This document shows positions 28,043 through 38,167 of a stretch of 64,000 nt of DNA, in pieces. The notes under the pieces are model-generated. The model was not told where the DNA came from. It saw only the letters and a list, made by a program, of their open reading frames with translations, and ran no database searches. Within the stretch, counting starts at the first letter, position 1, and every line of letters starts with the position of its first letter. The translations under genes were made by a program, and so were the position numbers. The stretch is from contig JAPFFF010000018.1 in assembly GCA_039105265.1 (NCBI GenBank), forward strand, positions 434,001 to 498,000, read 5' to 3'. Source of the DNA: Tritrichomonas musculus (Eukaryota; Parabasalia; Tritrichomonadida; Tritrichomonadidae).

Positions 28043-29128
28043 TTAAACTAAATCTGTCAAAAAAGGATGATTAATTACATCATTTAAAGTGAATCTTTTC
28101 TCAGGATTTGGTTCAAGCATGTTTCTAAGTAAATCAATGAATGGTTTTCTCATTTTTATTTCTTTTTCCAACTTTTCTTCTGAATAACCGCATGGTAAGC
28201 TAACGTTGTTGATTATATCTTCAAAAGAATTTTCAATTTCATTTTTTGAATCATTTATATCGCCAGATGGTAACAAATTCCCATTTTCATCGAAAAATTT
28301 TGAAGCATTAGGGGATTTTTCAATCAATTCTTTGGGAATTTTCGTGTGAAGAATTCTTTCGATTTGAGTCAAAAGTTGATTTTCGTTTTCAGCGTTAAAC
28401 AAGACATGACCTAAAAACAATTCTGCAATTAATGAACCAAGAGACCAAATATCAGCCTTTTTTGACATTCCGCAGCCTAAAACTATTTCGGGTGGTCTAT
28501 AATAACGTGTAATTGAATATTTGCATTCCGTTTCGCCAACATATTCAGTGGAACCAATATCAGCAAGTTTAACATGAACAGATTTGTCCGATTCCATTAA
28601 AACGTTTTCTGGTTTGATATCTAAGTGCATTAAATCTAATTCATCAAAAACTGTTAATGCTTTTGTTAGATCTGAAAGAATCACCCGAATAAGATGAAGA
28701 GGTAAACCTCTGTAATTTCTTCCTTTAAGAACGTCGAGAAGGGAATATGAAAGTTTTTCGAGAACAATACAAATATGATTTTGATACACAAAATGACCAT
28801 GATATCCAACAATATGCAAGAGCCCTTCTTTGTTTCCTTTTTCTGTAATTTCATTAAGTATTTTAACTTCTGAAATACCAGACCTTAGACATCCAGGAGA
28901 CGAATTAATTATTTTCAATGCATATTTGAAATTGTTTAATAAATTTTTAACGTAATATACACATCCAAATTGTCCTTTTCCGATTAATCCAATTATTTCG
29001 TATTGAACATTTGAATTAGGAACTTTGATTCGATCTCCTTTTGAAAGAATAAGTTCCTTATTTGAATTTATCGATTTGATGGAACGGTCAGCGTTCCATC
29101 TGCTTTGTCTTAGTGGATCGACCATCAT
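28043..29128 (-). CDS. DYRK/CMGC-like protein kinase
   Basis: A 361-residue kinase with almost no extensions. Visible motifs are the glycine loop GKGQFG (50-55), Lys72 in YALK, Glu87, catalytic HLD (168-170, Asp170) in HLDIKPENV, the magnesium motif DIG (190-192) and the activation-loop end YSITRYYRPPE. The last resembles the DYRK/PRP4 YxxSRFYRxPE. It is followed by ADIWSLGSLIAEL and a CMGC insert. The substitutions HRD to HLD and DFG to DIG are unusual, but both aspartates remain, so activity is likely. DYRK-family kinases phosphorylate Ser/Thr and autophosphorylate a loop tyrosine; here Tyr204 is the candidate. The gene is convergent with the CLASP gene. Confidence 0.8.
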   Translation of the reverse strand: MMVDPLRQSRWNADRSIKSINSNKELILSKGDRIKVPNSNVQYEIIGLIGKGQFGCVYYVKNLLNNFKYALKIINSSPGCLRSGISEVKILNEITEKGNKEGLLHIVGYHGHFVYQNHICIVLEKLSYSLLDVLKGRNYRGLPLHLIRVILSDLTKALTVFDELDLMHLDIKPENVLMESDKSVHVKLADIGSTEYVGETECKYSITRYYRPPEIVLGCGMSKKADIWSLGSLIAELFLGHVLFNAENENQLLTQIERILHTKIPKELIEKSPNASKFFDENGNLLPSGDINDSKNEIENSFEDIINNVSLPCGYSEEKLEKEIKMRKPFIDLLRNMLEPNPEKRFTLNDVINHPFLTDLV

Positions 29129-29971
29129 TTAAAATTTAAATTTAATAATAACCAAAAAAAAAAAAAAAAAATGCAGTGATCTATCAAAAATTTTCCATTA
29201 AGAGTATTTTATTCAATTTTGGCAGTATTATATTTGAATTTTAAATATCACACAAATTTGATATGTAATTTTTAAGCTTTTTCTTAAAAATAAATGTAAA
29301 CTGTCAGAAATTAAACTTTTTGAATTGTAATATATCAAAAATCTCTAAATAATTTTTTTTTGTGAAATTTTATAAAATTTCTTAAATTTTTTTAAAAAAA
29401 TCTCATAAGATTTTTATTACTTACTATCTAAAAAAAAAAAAAAAAATGACAGTATTGTTATTCAAATTTTGTAATTTTCAATGAAAAAATTTTTTAATAT
29501 TTATCAGTCAATACCAAAAATATGAAGGTTAACAAATTAAAAAAATCGTCAATATCATGGCATATTCTCAGATGCTAATCACAAATGTAAATAATAACAA
29601 TTCAACAATTCTTGACAAAATAATTATTCGTAACAATAAAAAATGATCGTTATTTCAAGTAATGATTGATTAGTTTTTGGTCATCAAATATTTACCTTTT
29701 ATCGAAATTATTATTATTCTATATAATTTTGATTTAATATAAAATATTATATATAATATATATATCAAAATTATTTAATTCAATATTGGAATATAAAACA
29801 AAAATCATTATTGAATAAAATTATAGTTCCAATCAAAATTAATATACCTAATTGTTAAAATATTTTATCATAATTCCGATATCGTTGATCACTGATAGAT
29901 TATCAAACATGTAAATACAAAAAAAAGTTTGAAAATAATATCATTATAATGATATTAGCAATATTAATTTA
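29129..29971. other. Intergenic AT-rich DNA with poly(A) runs
   Basis: No gene seen. Runs of about 15 A lie just upstream of the kinase start (about 29154-29170) and near 29432-29446. The region otherwise consists of A/T-rich words with no clear inverted repeat. Confidence 0.45.
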
Positions 29972-30988
29972 TTATTCTTGTTTTAATATTTCTTTAAAAT
30001 CGAAAATTTCATCATCAAAAGAAGATAGAAATGCTTCCGCTGGAAATTGCATTTCATAACTTGATATGGATGAGGATAAAAAGCCTGGCTCAGGCTTAAT
30101 TTCACTCAAAAAATCATTTGTATCTGATGATGATTCACATGTAGATGAAAAAACGTCTAAACTTAAACCTGGCTCAGGCGAAAGTTCAGTATTTGATGGT
30201 TTCATCATATCTGTAGATAAATTACAATGGTTATTGCTGTCAATGCAAGGAACTTCTTCTGTTTGAGGTTTTATGTTAATCATTGGAAGGACAAAAGCGG
30301 TTCTTTTAAGATTTAACGGGTGAACTGAAGTTGCTTGACTGTTGTCATAAGAAATGTTAATTTGAACTGAATCAAAATTATTATTAATTTGAGGTATTAA
30401 TGGAGGTGAGTGTGTCATTTGTTGATCATTTACTAATTTTGATTGTTTTATAGCTGGCTGCTTTTGTTGTTTTTGAGATTTGTTATCTTCTTTTAATAAA
30501 GTTTTGCCAGTTTGGGGATCATGAAAAATTCGCTTTAATATCGATGAATTAAAGCGATTTTTTATTGAATTATCTGTTCTGCCTGGGATATGTTTTGCAA
30601 TATTTGACCATTTAGGCCCATAGCGCATGACTGCATTAAAAATGAAGTTATCTTCTTCAGGAGTCCATTCCTTTTTGGAGACATTTGGATTGAGATGATT
30701 GTACCATCTTTCACGGCATTGTTTAGGACATCTGGAAGGAAGGACTTCTTTAATTAGAGGCCAATTTTGAGGTCCATGCTCTTTAACAAAGTTAATAATG
30801 ATTTCATCTTCTTGAGGTGTGAATGGACCTTTAGTTAATGTTGGATCCAGGCATTTTTCCCAATGGGCAGAAATTTGAGTTGTTGTACGATGAGGAAGAA
30901 GGCTTGCAATAATATCCCAATGCTTACCATTTTTCGTAACAAAATCAAGGATAAGTGCATCTTCTTCATCTTTCCATACCTTGCCCAT
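29972..30988 (-). CDS. R1R2R3 Myb-like DNA-binding protein
   Basis: A 338-residue protein with three Myb repeats at the N-terminus. R1 spans about residues 3-49 (WKDEEDALILDFV, then HWEKCL), R2 about 54-100 (FTPQEDEIIINFV, then CRERWYNHLNP) and R3 about 106-150 (WTPEEDNFIFNAV, then IKNRFNSSI). Each repeat has the regularly spaced aromatic core, and R2/R3 show the recognition helices KQCRERW and NSIKNRF of animal c-Myb. Trichomonads carry a large Myb family that controls iron- and cell-cycle-linked genes. The C-terminal 190 residues are polar, with two EPG(F/L)-type acidic patches that could activate transcription. The target is unknown. Confidence 0.88.
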   Translation of the reverse strand: MGKVWKDEEDALILDFVTKNGKHWDIIASLLPHRTTTQISAHWEKCLDPTLTKGPFTPQEDEIIINFVKEHGPQNWPLIKEVLPSRCPKQCRERWYNHLNPNVSKKEWTPEEDNFIFNAVMRYGPKWSNIAKHIPGRTDNSIKNRFNSSILKRIFHDPQTGKTLLKEDNKSQKQQKQPAIKQSKLVNDQQMTHSPPLIPQINNNFDSVQINISYDNSQATSVHPLNLKRTAFVLPMINIKPQTEEVPCIDSNNHCNLSTDMMKPSNTELSPEPGLSLDVFSSTCESSSDTNDFLSEIKPEPGFLSSSISSYEMQFPAEAFLSSFDDEIFDFKEILKQE

Positions 30989-31953
30989 GTAGTAAGAATT
31001 AGAAAATACTATTTTATTTTTTTTGAATTAATATTGAAAAGTTTCAAAAACCAAAAAATTGAATAAAAAAATTTTGAATAATTTTTAAGGTTGAAGAAAA
31101 AAAGTTAAATATTGATTTATATGACAGATGCATTAATATTTCTGCATTTTCTAGAATTCTTTTTAATTTATTCAAAAACCTCAAGATAAAATTTTTTAAA
31201 AGCTTTTTATAAGTAATCAAAATTATCATCATATTTTTTCAGAAAAAAAAAAAAAAATTCATAAAATAAATTAATCTCGACATTTTGAATGTTTAATCAT
31301 TTATATTTGGCCTTATTAATTTAAGCAATTATAAACTGGTTTCGATAAATCAGACAACTATTTCAATGTTACATATAACTTTTTGCATTCAATTTTAAAA
31401 TTTTATTTTTCCTTCTTCAGAAATTACACACGATTTTCTCTCAAAACTGGTCTGATTCAAAAAAATATTCAATTTTATATTTTATATTATGAAAAAGTTG
31501 ATTTTTAAAATAAAATTTATTTAAAAAATAAATTTTTGCTTCCCTATTTTCAAGCATACATATATTTTCTGCCGTAAGTTCCTCATTTTATTGACGTATT
31601 TTTGGCGTAATTTTGAAAGATATGCCTCTTTTTTTGAAATAAGAAATTCATCATGTAATTCGAAACGCTTAATTACATCTCAGCTCTTCCGGTTTCTACG
31701 TTTAAACATTACGGATTTGAGTTGTATAATTTTTTTCGAAAAAAGTATGATAATTGCTTTGTTTAGCTTTCAAGATTCATCCATTGTTTTTTAGATAAAT
31801 TTGAGAGGTTATTTGTCTGGTCCGAATTATCGAATCCAGTTTATTTATTTTTTTAATTCAACAAAATCATATTTTTTTATTTGACTGAAAATAATCTTAT
31901 CATGCCAAATACGACAATTACTTCAATATATTTCAAAGCAAGTAAAATTATAT
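30989..31953. other. Intergenic AT-rich DNA
   Basis: No gene seen. It includes a run of about 14 A near 31243. Short open frames here have no protein-like composition. Confidence 0.4.
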
Positions 31954-33608
31954 TTAAGGGTGTACAATACTTTGCTTTTTTTCAATCAATTTATTATATT
32001 ATAATCTAATTAATGTATACAATGCTAGTATATTTTTTTAAAATATAAATTCATTTTTTATTTATAATAATACATAAGTTGTATTAAGATATTCTTATTT
32101 ATAATCATATTCACAAATTTTGAATGCTCATTATTGTTTTTTCAGAAAAATATTGGTAAATTGAAAGATATTTTTAAATTTATTTTGGAAGAGCCATAAG
32201 CATTTGTTTCCAATATTGCAAAAAAATTATTTTATTCTTAATATCCAAGATGATAAAATCAAGGAAAATTATGCGATTCAAAGAATTCCTTACGACTATT
32301 ATATTTCATCGAATCTTTTTTTACCAGAAAACTTGCATAAAGAGCATTTTTATTTAATTTATTACATGTTATTGTTAATCGCTGGTGTTTTACGGCCTTT
32401 GATAATTTTTTTCCCCACATATCAATTTCCAGTTAGAAGACCTGCAGTAGCCATTAGTTTTGGATGAATTTTGGGATTTGGTTTGATTTCTTTTTGCTCT
32501 CAGTTAGATTTTCTCTTATCAATCATTGCTTTGCAATGTAGTTTCTGCTTGGTTCTAGGCGCATTTAAATTAATTGAATATTCATTGAAAATTTCAATAC
32601 TTAACGTATGTGTCTCAGAAATATTTTATAAAAAGTATTCAAAATAAAATGCAGTCTCTAATTCAATTTTATATTTTTTTTTCTATAAAAATTGATGAGT
32701 AAAATGATAAATCAAAGAGCTTATTCTATCCACAAAAATGCATTGAAAGTGCCCCATGATTTTGTTTTAATAGAAAAGATTTTCATGATATTGAAATAAA
32801 AAATCGCAAAGACTGATTTCTGCAATCATTTTACAATTTTAAAAATATCTCAACATTAAATTTATTTTAAAGTCATAAGGATTTGTAAAAATGTGTTTAC
32901 TTCTAATTTGGCCTTATATTGAATGACTACATACATTTTTAAATTAAGCCATTTTTCTATATAAACACGGGCACTTTAAAAAAATATGTACTCCTTCATT
33001 TTTAGAAAAATCATTTTAATACTAATATCAAAACCTATATCAAATGAATCAAAAAAAACTAATGTTGAGATATTCCACAAAAAAAATTAGCAATTTTGAT
33101 TTTCATTTGTTTTTTTGATACTCCAATTAAAATTAGATTGAAAATGAGTAATTATCCAAGAGCTTTCTTGAAAAATACTATCAGCTGTATATGCGTTTAG
33201 TTATTATTATACATTTTATCCAAAATTCCATTAAAACATCTAAAAAGCAAAGTTATGGATATTAAATTTTAAATTTTTTTTTCTTTCCAAATCTCAATTA
33301 AATCAAAAATCAATTATCAGTTGTATGCGTAATATGTAAAAATAACATTATCATAATAAAAGAAACATTGCATTTAATGGAATAAATAATTGTAAAAAAT
33401 TAACCAAAAATACATTCAATATTTTCATATTACATATAGAATATTTTCAGAGAGTATAATAAAATACAAGTTTCTTAAAAAGAAAGCTATATTACGAATA
33501 TTTCTTATTATAAAAATATAAATAAAAATTCTATTTATATATATAATTAATATTAATATTATATAACTTTTTGATATTGAGATAAAGCGATGTATAGTAC
33601 ACCCTTAA
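31954..33608. mobile_element. TTAA-flanked DNA transposon relic
   Basis: TTAA at 31954-31957 and at 33605-33608 flank a 1647-bp body. The ends are inverted repeats: the left starts GGGTGTACAATAC and the right, read inwards, starts GGGTGTACTATAC. Similarity continues to about 33 bp with few mismatches. A TTAA target duplication fits piggyBac or Kolobok elements; GGG termini fit the RRG ends described for Kolobok better. There is no transposase frame, so it is non-autonomous or decayed. It carries a broken membrane-protein-like frame. Confidence 0.6.
32165..32647 (+). pseudogene. Decayed membrane-protein-like frame
   Basis: A single frame runs from after a stop at 32162 to TAA at 32645, interrupted once by TGA at 32465 and with no ATG near its start. 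The peptide has two strongly hydrophobic parts (YLIYYMLLLIAGVLRPLIIFF before the stop, and LLSIIALQCSFCLVLGAF after it), as in a multi-pass membrane protein. It sits within the TTAA-flanked element, so it may be a captured host fragment or an old cargo gene. Family not recognised. Confidence 0.3.
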
Positions 33609-33685
33609 ACTTTTCGTTAAACTAAAAGAATTCATATGAAGGTAATTTTGTTTTACCATTTTAAAGAAAAATCTCTTCTTTTTTT

Positions 33686-34287
33686 CCCCCTTTCAGGGAT
33701 GGCTACCGAGATCAGTTTTTACCGTTTACCGGAATGTTACTGGTAAGCAGTAAATACTGGTATTTTTTTTGGAGTATTAAGTATGTACCGGTAAATACGT
33801 TTAAAATAACCGCCAGTAAAAATTTAATACCGATTTTTTTCATAAAAGTAGTAAAATGTATTTTTTTATGATTACTGGTAATTACCGGTAATTCCATATT
33901 GATATAATAATTATAATTTTGAGTTAAAATTTTAAGCTATGACATTAAATATTTTTTAGGCTTAAGATAATTAAATATAAAATAGAATTTATATAATGAA
34001 ATAAATTAAAATTATATAATTAAACTGGTATTCTAATTTGACATTATAACAAGCCTCAAACATATTTAATTTAGAATGATTTTTTGAAAAGTATGTTATA
34101 ATATCATCAAAAAATAAATACCGATGTTTTACTGAAAGTTTCACTTCATTTCCGGTAACATTTCTCCCGGTAAATCGGTAAGTGTACTGGTATTACCATA
34201 TACTGGCAGTTTTAAAGGTAATACCGGTACGGTAGAGAACGTTTAAATGTTTACCGATTAGTAACGGTAACCATCCCTGCCCCCTTT
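33686..34287. mobile_element. hAT-like MITE with perfect 8-bp TSD
   Basis: The element body spans 33694-34279 (586 bp). Ends are inverted: left CAGGGATGGCTACCG, right (read inwards) CAGGGATGGTTACCG, 14 of 15 matching. An identical 8-bp duplication CCCCCTTT flanks both sides (33686-33693 and 34280-34287). CAGGG termini plus 8-bp duplications are the signature of the hAT superfamily. The interior has many TACCGGTA/TTACTGGTA-like words in both orientations, as expected for subterminal transposase-binding repeats. No transposase is encoded, so it is non-autonomous. The perfect duplication points to a fairly recent insertion. Confidence 0.85.
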
Positions 34288-34510
34288 CACTAAAAAATAG
34301 CTTGAATTTCTTCTGCAGTAAAGATTTTCTTCGTAAATAATAAAAAATTTTCAGAGCAAAGTTGTTAAAATGATTTCAATTAAATGCATTGAAAAAGAGG
34401 CCATTTGGGGTGTTTAGCAATTTGTGAAACTCTTTATCTATAGATAAATATTCAATATTTTTATCAATTTTTTAAAAGAATATTTGAATAATTGAAATAT
34501 ATTATCAATT

Positions 34511-34518
34511 TCATTTTC
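34511..34518 (+). promoter_or_regulatory. Putative initiator TCATTTTC
   Basis: This TCA-type initiator lies four bases upstream of the guanine deaminase ATG at 34523, consistent with the very short 5' UTRs of trichomonads. Confidence 0.45.
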
Positions 34519-34522
34519 AAAA

Positions 34523-35833
34523 ATGGTAAAACCTCAGCTGTTTCACGGATGTTTCATTCATACAATTGATGGTAAACTTAATATACTTGAAAATAGGTAT
34601 CTCACTGTTGAAGATGGTAAAATCACATCAATAAGTTCAAGCAAGCCTGATGGTGATTATGATATTGTTGAAACAACGCATACTCAGATAATTGTTCCTG
34701 GTTTAATTGATGCACATATACATGCATCACAGTACTCTTATTGTGGATGTGGATTTGATCTTCCATTATTGTTGTGGCTTAATAAGTATGCTTTTCCAAC
34801 TGAATCAAGATATACGGATTTGGAATATGCATCACGCGTTTATAATACTGTTGTTCGTAGGACATTAGCTGCAGGAACGACAACAGCATCTTATTTTGCA
34901 ACAATTGATTCAAATTCTACATTAATACTTGCAAACGCTTGCCGTTACATGGGACAAAGAGCATTTGTAGGAAAAGTTACAATGGATTGCAATTCTCCTA
35001 ATTTTTATACCGAAAAGAGTACAGAAGAAGCAATTAGCAATGTAAACAATTTTCTAAGTAAATTTGGCCCTACTAATGAAGATGACCTTGTCCATCCAAT
35101 ACTAACTCCCCGGTTTGCGCCAACATGCTCAATGAAAGTAATGAAAAAATTTGGTGAGATGCAGAAAAATAACCCATCTTTGAGACTCCAAACACATATT
35201 TCAGAAAATTTGAATGAAATTGAATTAGTTAAAACGCTTTTTCCAGATTCACCTCATTATACTGGCGTTTATGATGAAGCTGGTGTTCTTAATTCCAATA
35301 CAATACTCGCTCATGGAGTTCATTTGAAAGATGAAGAATTGGCTCTTATTTCATCAAAAGGAGCATCAGTTGTTCATTGTCCTTCATCAAATTATAATAT
35401 TTATTCTGGTTTATGCGATGTAAGACGTTTAAAGGATGCAAATGTGAATGTTTGTTTAGGAACTGATGTTGCTGGTGGAAGCTCAATTTCAATGATTGAT
35501 GCTATGAGAAGTGCCTTGTTATGTTCAAGATCCATTTATTTAAATAAAAGGCCAGAACAAGGTGGCGAAAATCCTTATAAACCTTTGAACATGACTGATG
35601 TATTTAGTATGGCAACGGAATGCGGTGCTAAAGCACTTGGACTTGGTGATAAAATTGGTAATTTTGTTGTTGGTAAAGAATTTGATGCATTAATTGTTGA
35701 TTTGGACGCTGGATCAACAGATTGCTTTGGTGATGAATCCATTAATGATTTGTTTGAAAAGTTTATTTATACTGCTGATGATAGAAATATTTTGCGTGTT
35801 TATGTTCACGGAAAACTTGTTAAACGTCAGTAG
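34523..35833 (+). CDS. GDA: Guanine deaminase
   Basis: A 436-residue amidohydrolase, the normal length for GDA. Zinc-ligand and catalytic positions are present: PGLIDAHIHASQY (His65, His67), QTHISEN (His225, Glu228), AHGVHL (His264) and GTDVAGG (Asp315). TPRFAPTCS and VVHCPSSN are motifs specific to guanine deaminase within the superfamily. The enzyme hydrolyses guanine to xanthine and ammonia in the cytosol. Trichomonads cannot make purines de novo, so the enzyme would steer salvaged guanine. The start at ATG 34523 is preceded by a good initiator. It is a clear assignment with no missing residues seen. Confidence 0.93.
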   Translation: MVKPQLFHGCFIHTIDGKLNILENRYLTVEDGKITSISSSKPDGDYDIVETTHTQIIVPGLIDAHIHASQYSYCGCGFDLPLLLWLNKYAFPTESRYTDLEYASRVYNTVVRRTLAAGTTTASYFATIDSNSTLILANACRYMGQRAFVGKVTMDCNSPNFYTEKSTEEAISNVNNFLSKFGPTNEDDLVHPILTPRFAPTCSMKVMKKFGEMQKNNPSLRLQTHISENLNEIELVKTLFPDSPHYTGVYDEAGVLNSNTILAHGVHLKDEELALISSKGASVVHCPSSNYNIYSGLCDVRRLKDANVNVCLGTDVAGGSSISMIDAMRSALLCSRSIYLNKRPEQGGENPYKPLNMTDVFSMATECGAKALGLGDKIGNFVVGKEFDALIVDLDAGSTDCFGDESINDLFEKFIYTADDRNILRVYVHGKLVKRQ

Positions 35834-36594
35834 GCATAGAATTCAAATCTCAAATTTACATTAAATATACTTTGTATATGATAAATAAGTTTTAAATCTT
35901 CTTATCAATTTTAATTGTCATTTGCATTAGAAATATGTAATCCATTATGAATAGTAATATCTGATGCAAATGTTATTTAGGAAATTTATGGTTGAACAAA
36001 AGTTAACCAAAAATCACGAAATTTTCAATGTAAAAAAGTTTTGCAAATATAACAATTTTTGTTAAGGTAATTGAGAAAATTATTATCAATATAAAAACTA
36101 TCAAATAAGCTTCAGAATTTTATTCAACAAAGGGCAACTCTTTGTTTAACCATTATCAGTATAACCTTTAAAATATATAAAAAAAAAAACGATACCAATA
36201 TCATATTTTAAAAAGTTGAAAATAGGATAATCTTTTCAATTTCATTCAAATATTGAATGGAAGAAATTTTGGAGATTTAGTTCACATCATTTTGTATAAT
36301 ATAAGAATAGCATTATTTGCTGTAAATAAAAAATTATGAATAATGAAAAATGTCATTTCACTTTTCAATTTAATTTTTTACTTAACATATTGAAATAAAA
36401 TGATCTGAAAATTGTGTTTTCAATTCATATTTCAATATATGATTCAAATTAAAAGATAAAAGTTTTTAGTTTTAACTTTTTCATAAATTTACAATTTTGA
36501 TTATACAAAAAGATTTTTTTTTGAAACAATATAAAATCTCTAATACAATATTGAGTGTTTCTACTACCATTTTCAATCTATTTTGATCAATTTT
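35834..36594. other. Intergenic AT-rich DNA
   Basis: No gene seen. A weak inverted pair resembling ATGGTT.AACAAA lies at about 35989 and 36130-36152 without target duplications. The 3' end carries the SAPS gene initiator. Confidence 0.4.
36587..36594 (+). promoter_or_regulatory. Putative initiator TCAATTTT
   Basis: TCAATTTT directly abuts the ATG at 36595. As a trichomonad-type initiator it would give a 5' UTR of about six bases and supports the start chosen for the spliced SAPS gene. Confidence 0.4.
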
Positions 36595-37958
36595 ATGATT
36601 TCCTCCGAGATAACTTTTCAATCACCTAGGCGTTTTGTGTCTACGTGTTCTAATACGATTCATGACTTTCTTTTGCAGAAAAATATATCGGTCGAAGATA
36701 TATTAAATAATGATGCTTGTTTAAGGTCATTCCGTTCTGGAAATATCGAAATTTCTGAATAGTATGTTTTTTTATTTCTAACTCCAGTTTTATTAAAAAT
36801 GTTAATTCTATTCTTGATATTGCATTAAGAAATGATAATTCAAATACAACTTCTCGTGCGTTTAATCTTTTTTCTCTAGAAAATCGTGGATTAATTAATG
36901 CGTTATTGCAAACAGATCTACTTCAACAAATTGCTCAACAAATTCTTTCTGGCCATCCATCTCTATTAACACTTTCAAAATATTCATCAATATTATCATC
37001 TTGTTTTAATATTTTCCCATCAGAATCAGTTAAAAAATGCAGATTTCTCGAAATGTTTTACCCATTTTGCTCTTATCACCCAGTTTTAAATCTATTTGCT
37101 CAAATTGTGAAAATTCATGATATCGAATCGCAAATAATTACCTTCATATTCGATACTAAGCTTGTAGATCATTTACTTGACTATTTAAACAGTATTGCAG
37201 ATCACATAAATGAAAATACTGATTTATATGTTGGATATTTTCTTCTCATTTGTGTATTTTCTTCTCGTGTCGAAATATGCCAATATTTAAAGCAGCCTGA
37301 AAATTTAAATAAAATCATTAAGCATTTTAATATTTTAAATCTCTACTTAAATAATGCTCAATGGTCATCAATATTAAATCTAACTGATCAGTTTACCTTT
37401 CCATTTTTGCAATCACTTGTACCTATTGCAATTGCCCATATTTCGTCTGCAACCACCTTTTTTCACCGATATCATATTTTTTGTATTGATTTTCTTGAAA
37501 AATGCCTAAGTATTTCAAGCGATGCATGCCTTTCTAATGCTTATCTTTCATATGGAATTTGTCAAATTATTAAAAATATTTTTATCCGATTTCCCAACAA
37601 TTCTAACGCACACATACATCTATCCAAATTATTAAAAACGATGTTAACAAAACAAGATCTCTCGACTTATGTTATAAATGAAATTATTCCTTTTGCTTGT
37701 GAGCATATAATTAACAGAGAAAATATTATTCTATCTGCTTTTAGTTGGAATCTAATTAAAATTTTTAAAGAAACTGTACAATCAAATTATGTAATGTCTG
37801 CTGTCCCAAATGATGTTAAAATCCAGATTGATATTATTAATAATTTAATTGAAAATGATTATGGAGGTCCTGCTCCAAAAACAGATAATCCAGAACCTGG
37901 AATACTTCCACAGATTACCCCTGAACAGCTTTTAATGATTTTTAAGAGATTCCGTTGA
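36595..37958 (+). CDS. PPP6R: SAPS-domain protein phosphatase 6 regulatory subunit, spliced
   Basis: Exon 1 is 36595-36761 and exon 2 is 36788-37958, joined across a 26-nt intron to give a 445-residue protein. The splice joins TA to T within a Tyr codon and keeps the frame exactly. The exon 1 peptide (TIHDFLLQKNISVEDILNND, then LRSFRSGNIEISEY) continues without a gap into exon 2 (FIKNVNSILDIALRND). It matches the start of the SAPS family, where a 'leelLdeddviqEck..n..Lidfl' block opens the domain. The rest is helical repeats as in SAPS proteins. These subunits bind the catalytic phosphatase PP6/Sit4 and set its targets in the cell cycle. The yeast and human proteins have longer acidic tails that are missing here. 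Confidence 0.75.
36762..36787 (+). other. 26-nt spliceosomal intron
   Basis: It starts GTATGT and ends TTCTAACTCCAG, so the branch-point core CTAAC is joined directly to the 3' splice site as in the trichomonad consensus ACTAACACACAG. A 26-nt length is among the shortest spliceosomal introns known. Without removal, exon 1 reads into a TAG spanning the 5' splice site (36760-36762). Confidence 0.8.
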
Positions 37959-38167
37959 ATCTTTTTTATATGTTTATAAAATATTATAGAATTTTCATTT
38001 TATATCTTTTATTTTTAATGTTATCTTTCGGTATAAATATATTTATATCAAAAGCATCATTTGTGCAACGCAAATTTGAATCATTACAATTGTAAATTTT
38101 AATTGTATTTGATATGTTATATGAAAAAGCAATTTCAAATTTTTTTTACTGATTTTTTTATTTTAAA

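Noticed and set aside
32746-32977. AAAGTGCCC / GGGCACTTT inverted pair
   Set aside because: Only 9 bp, no target duplication, and it lies within the larger TTAA-flanked element; chance is likely.
33712-33897. 61-codon minus-strand frame inside the hAT-like MITE
   Set aside because: Composed of the repeated TACCGGTA words; not a transposase fragment.
35989-36152. Weak inverted pair around ATGGTT.AACAAA
   Set aside because: About 14 of 18 bases match in AT-rich DNA with no flanking duplication; not enough for an element.
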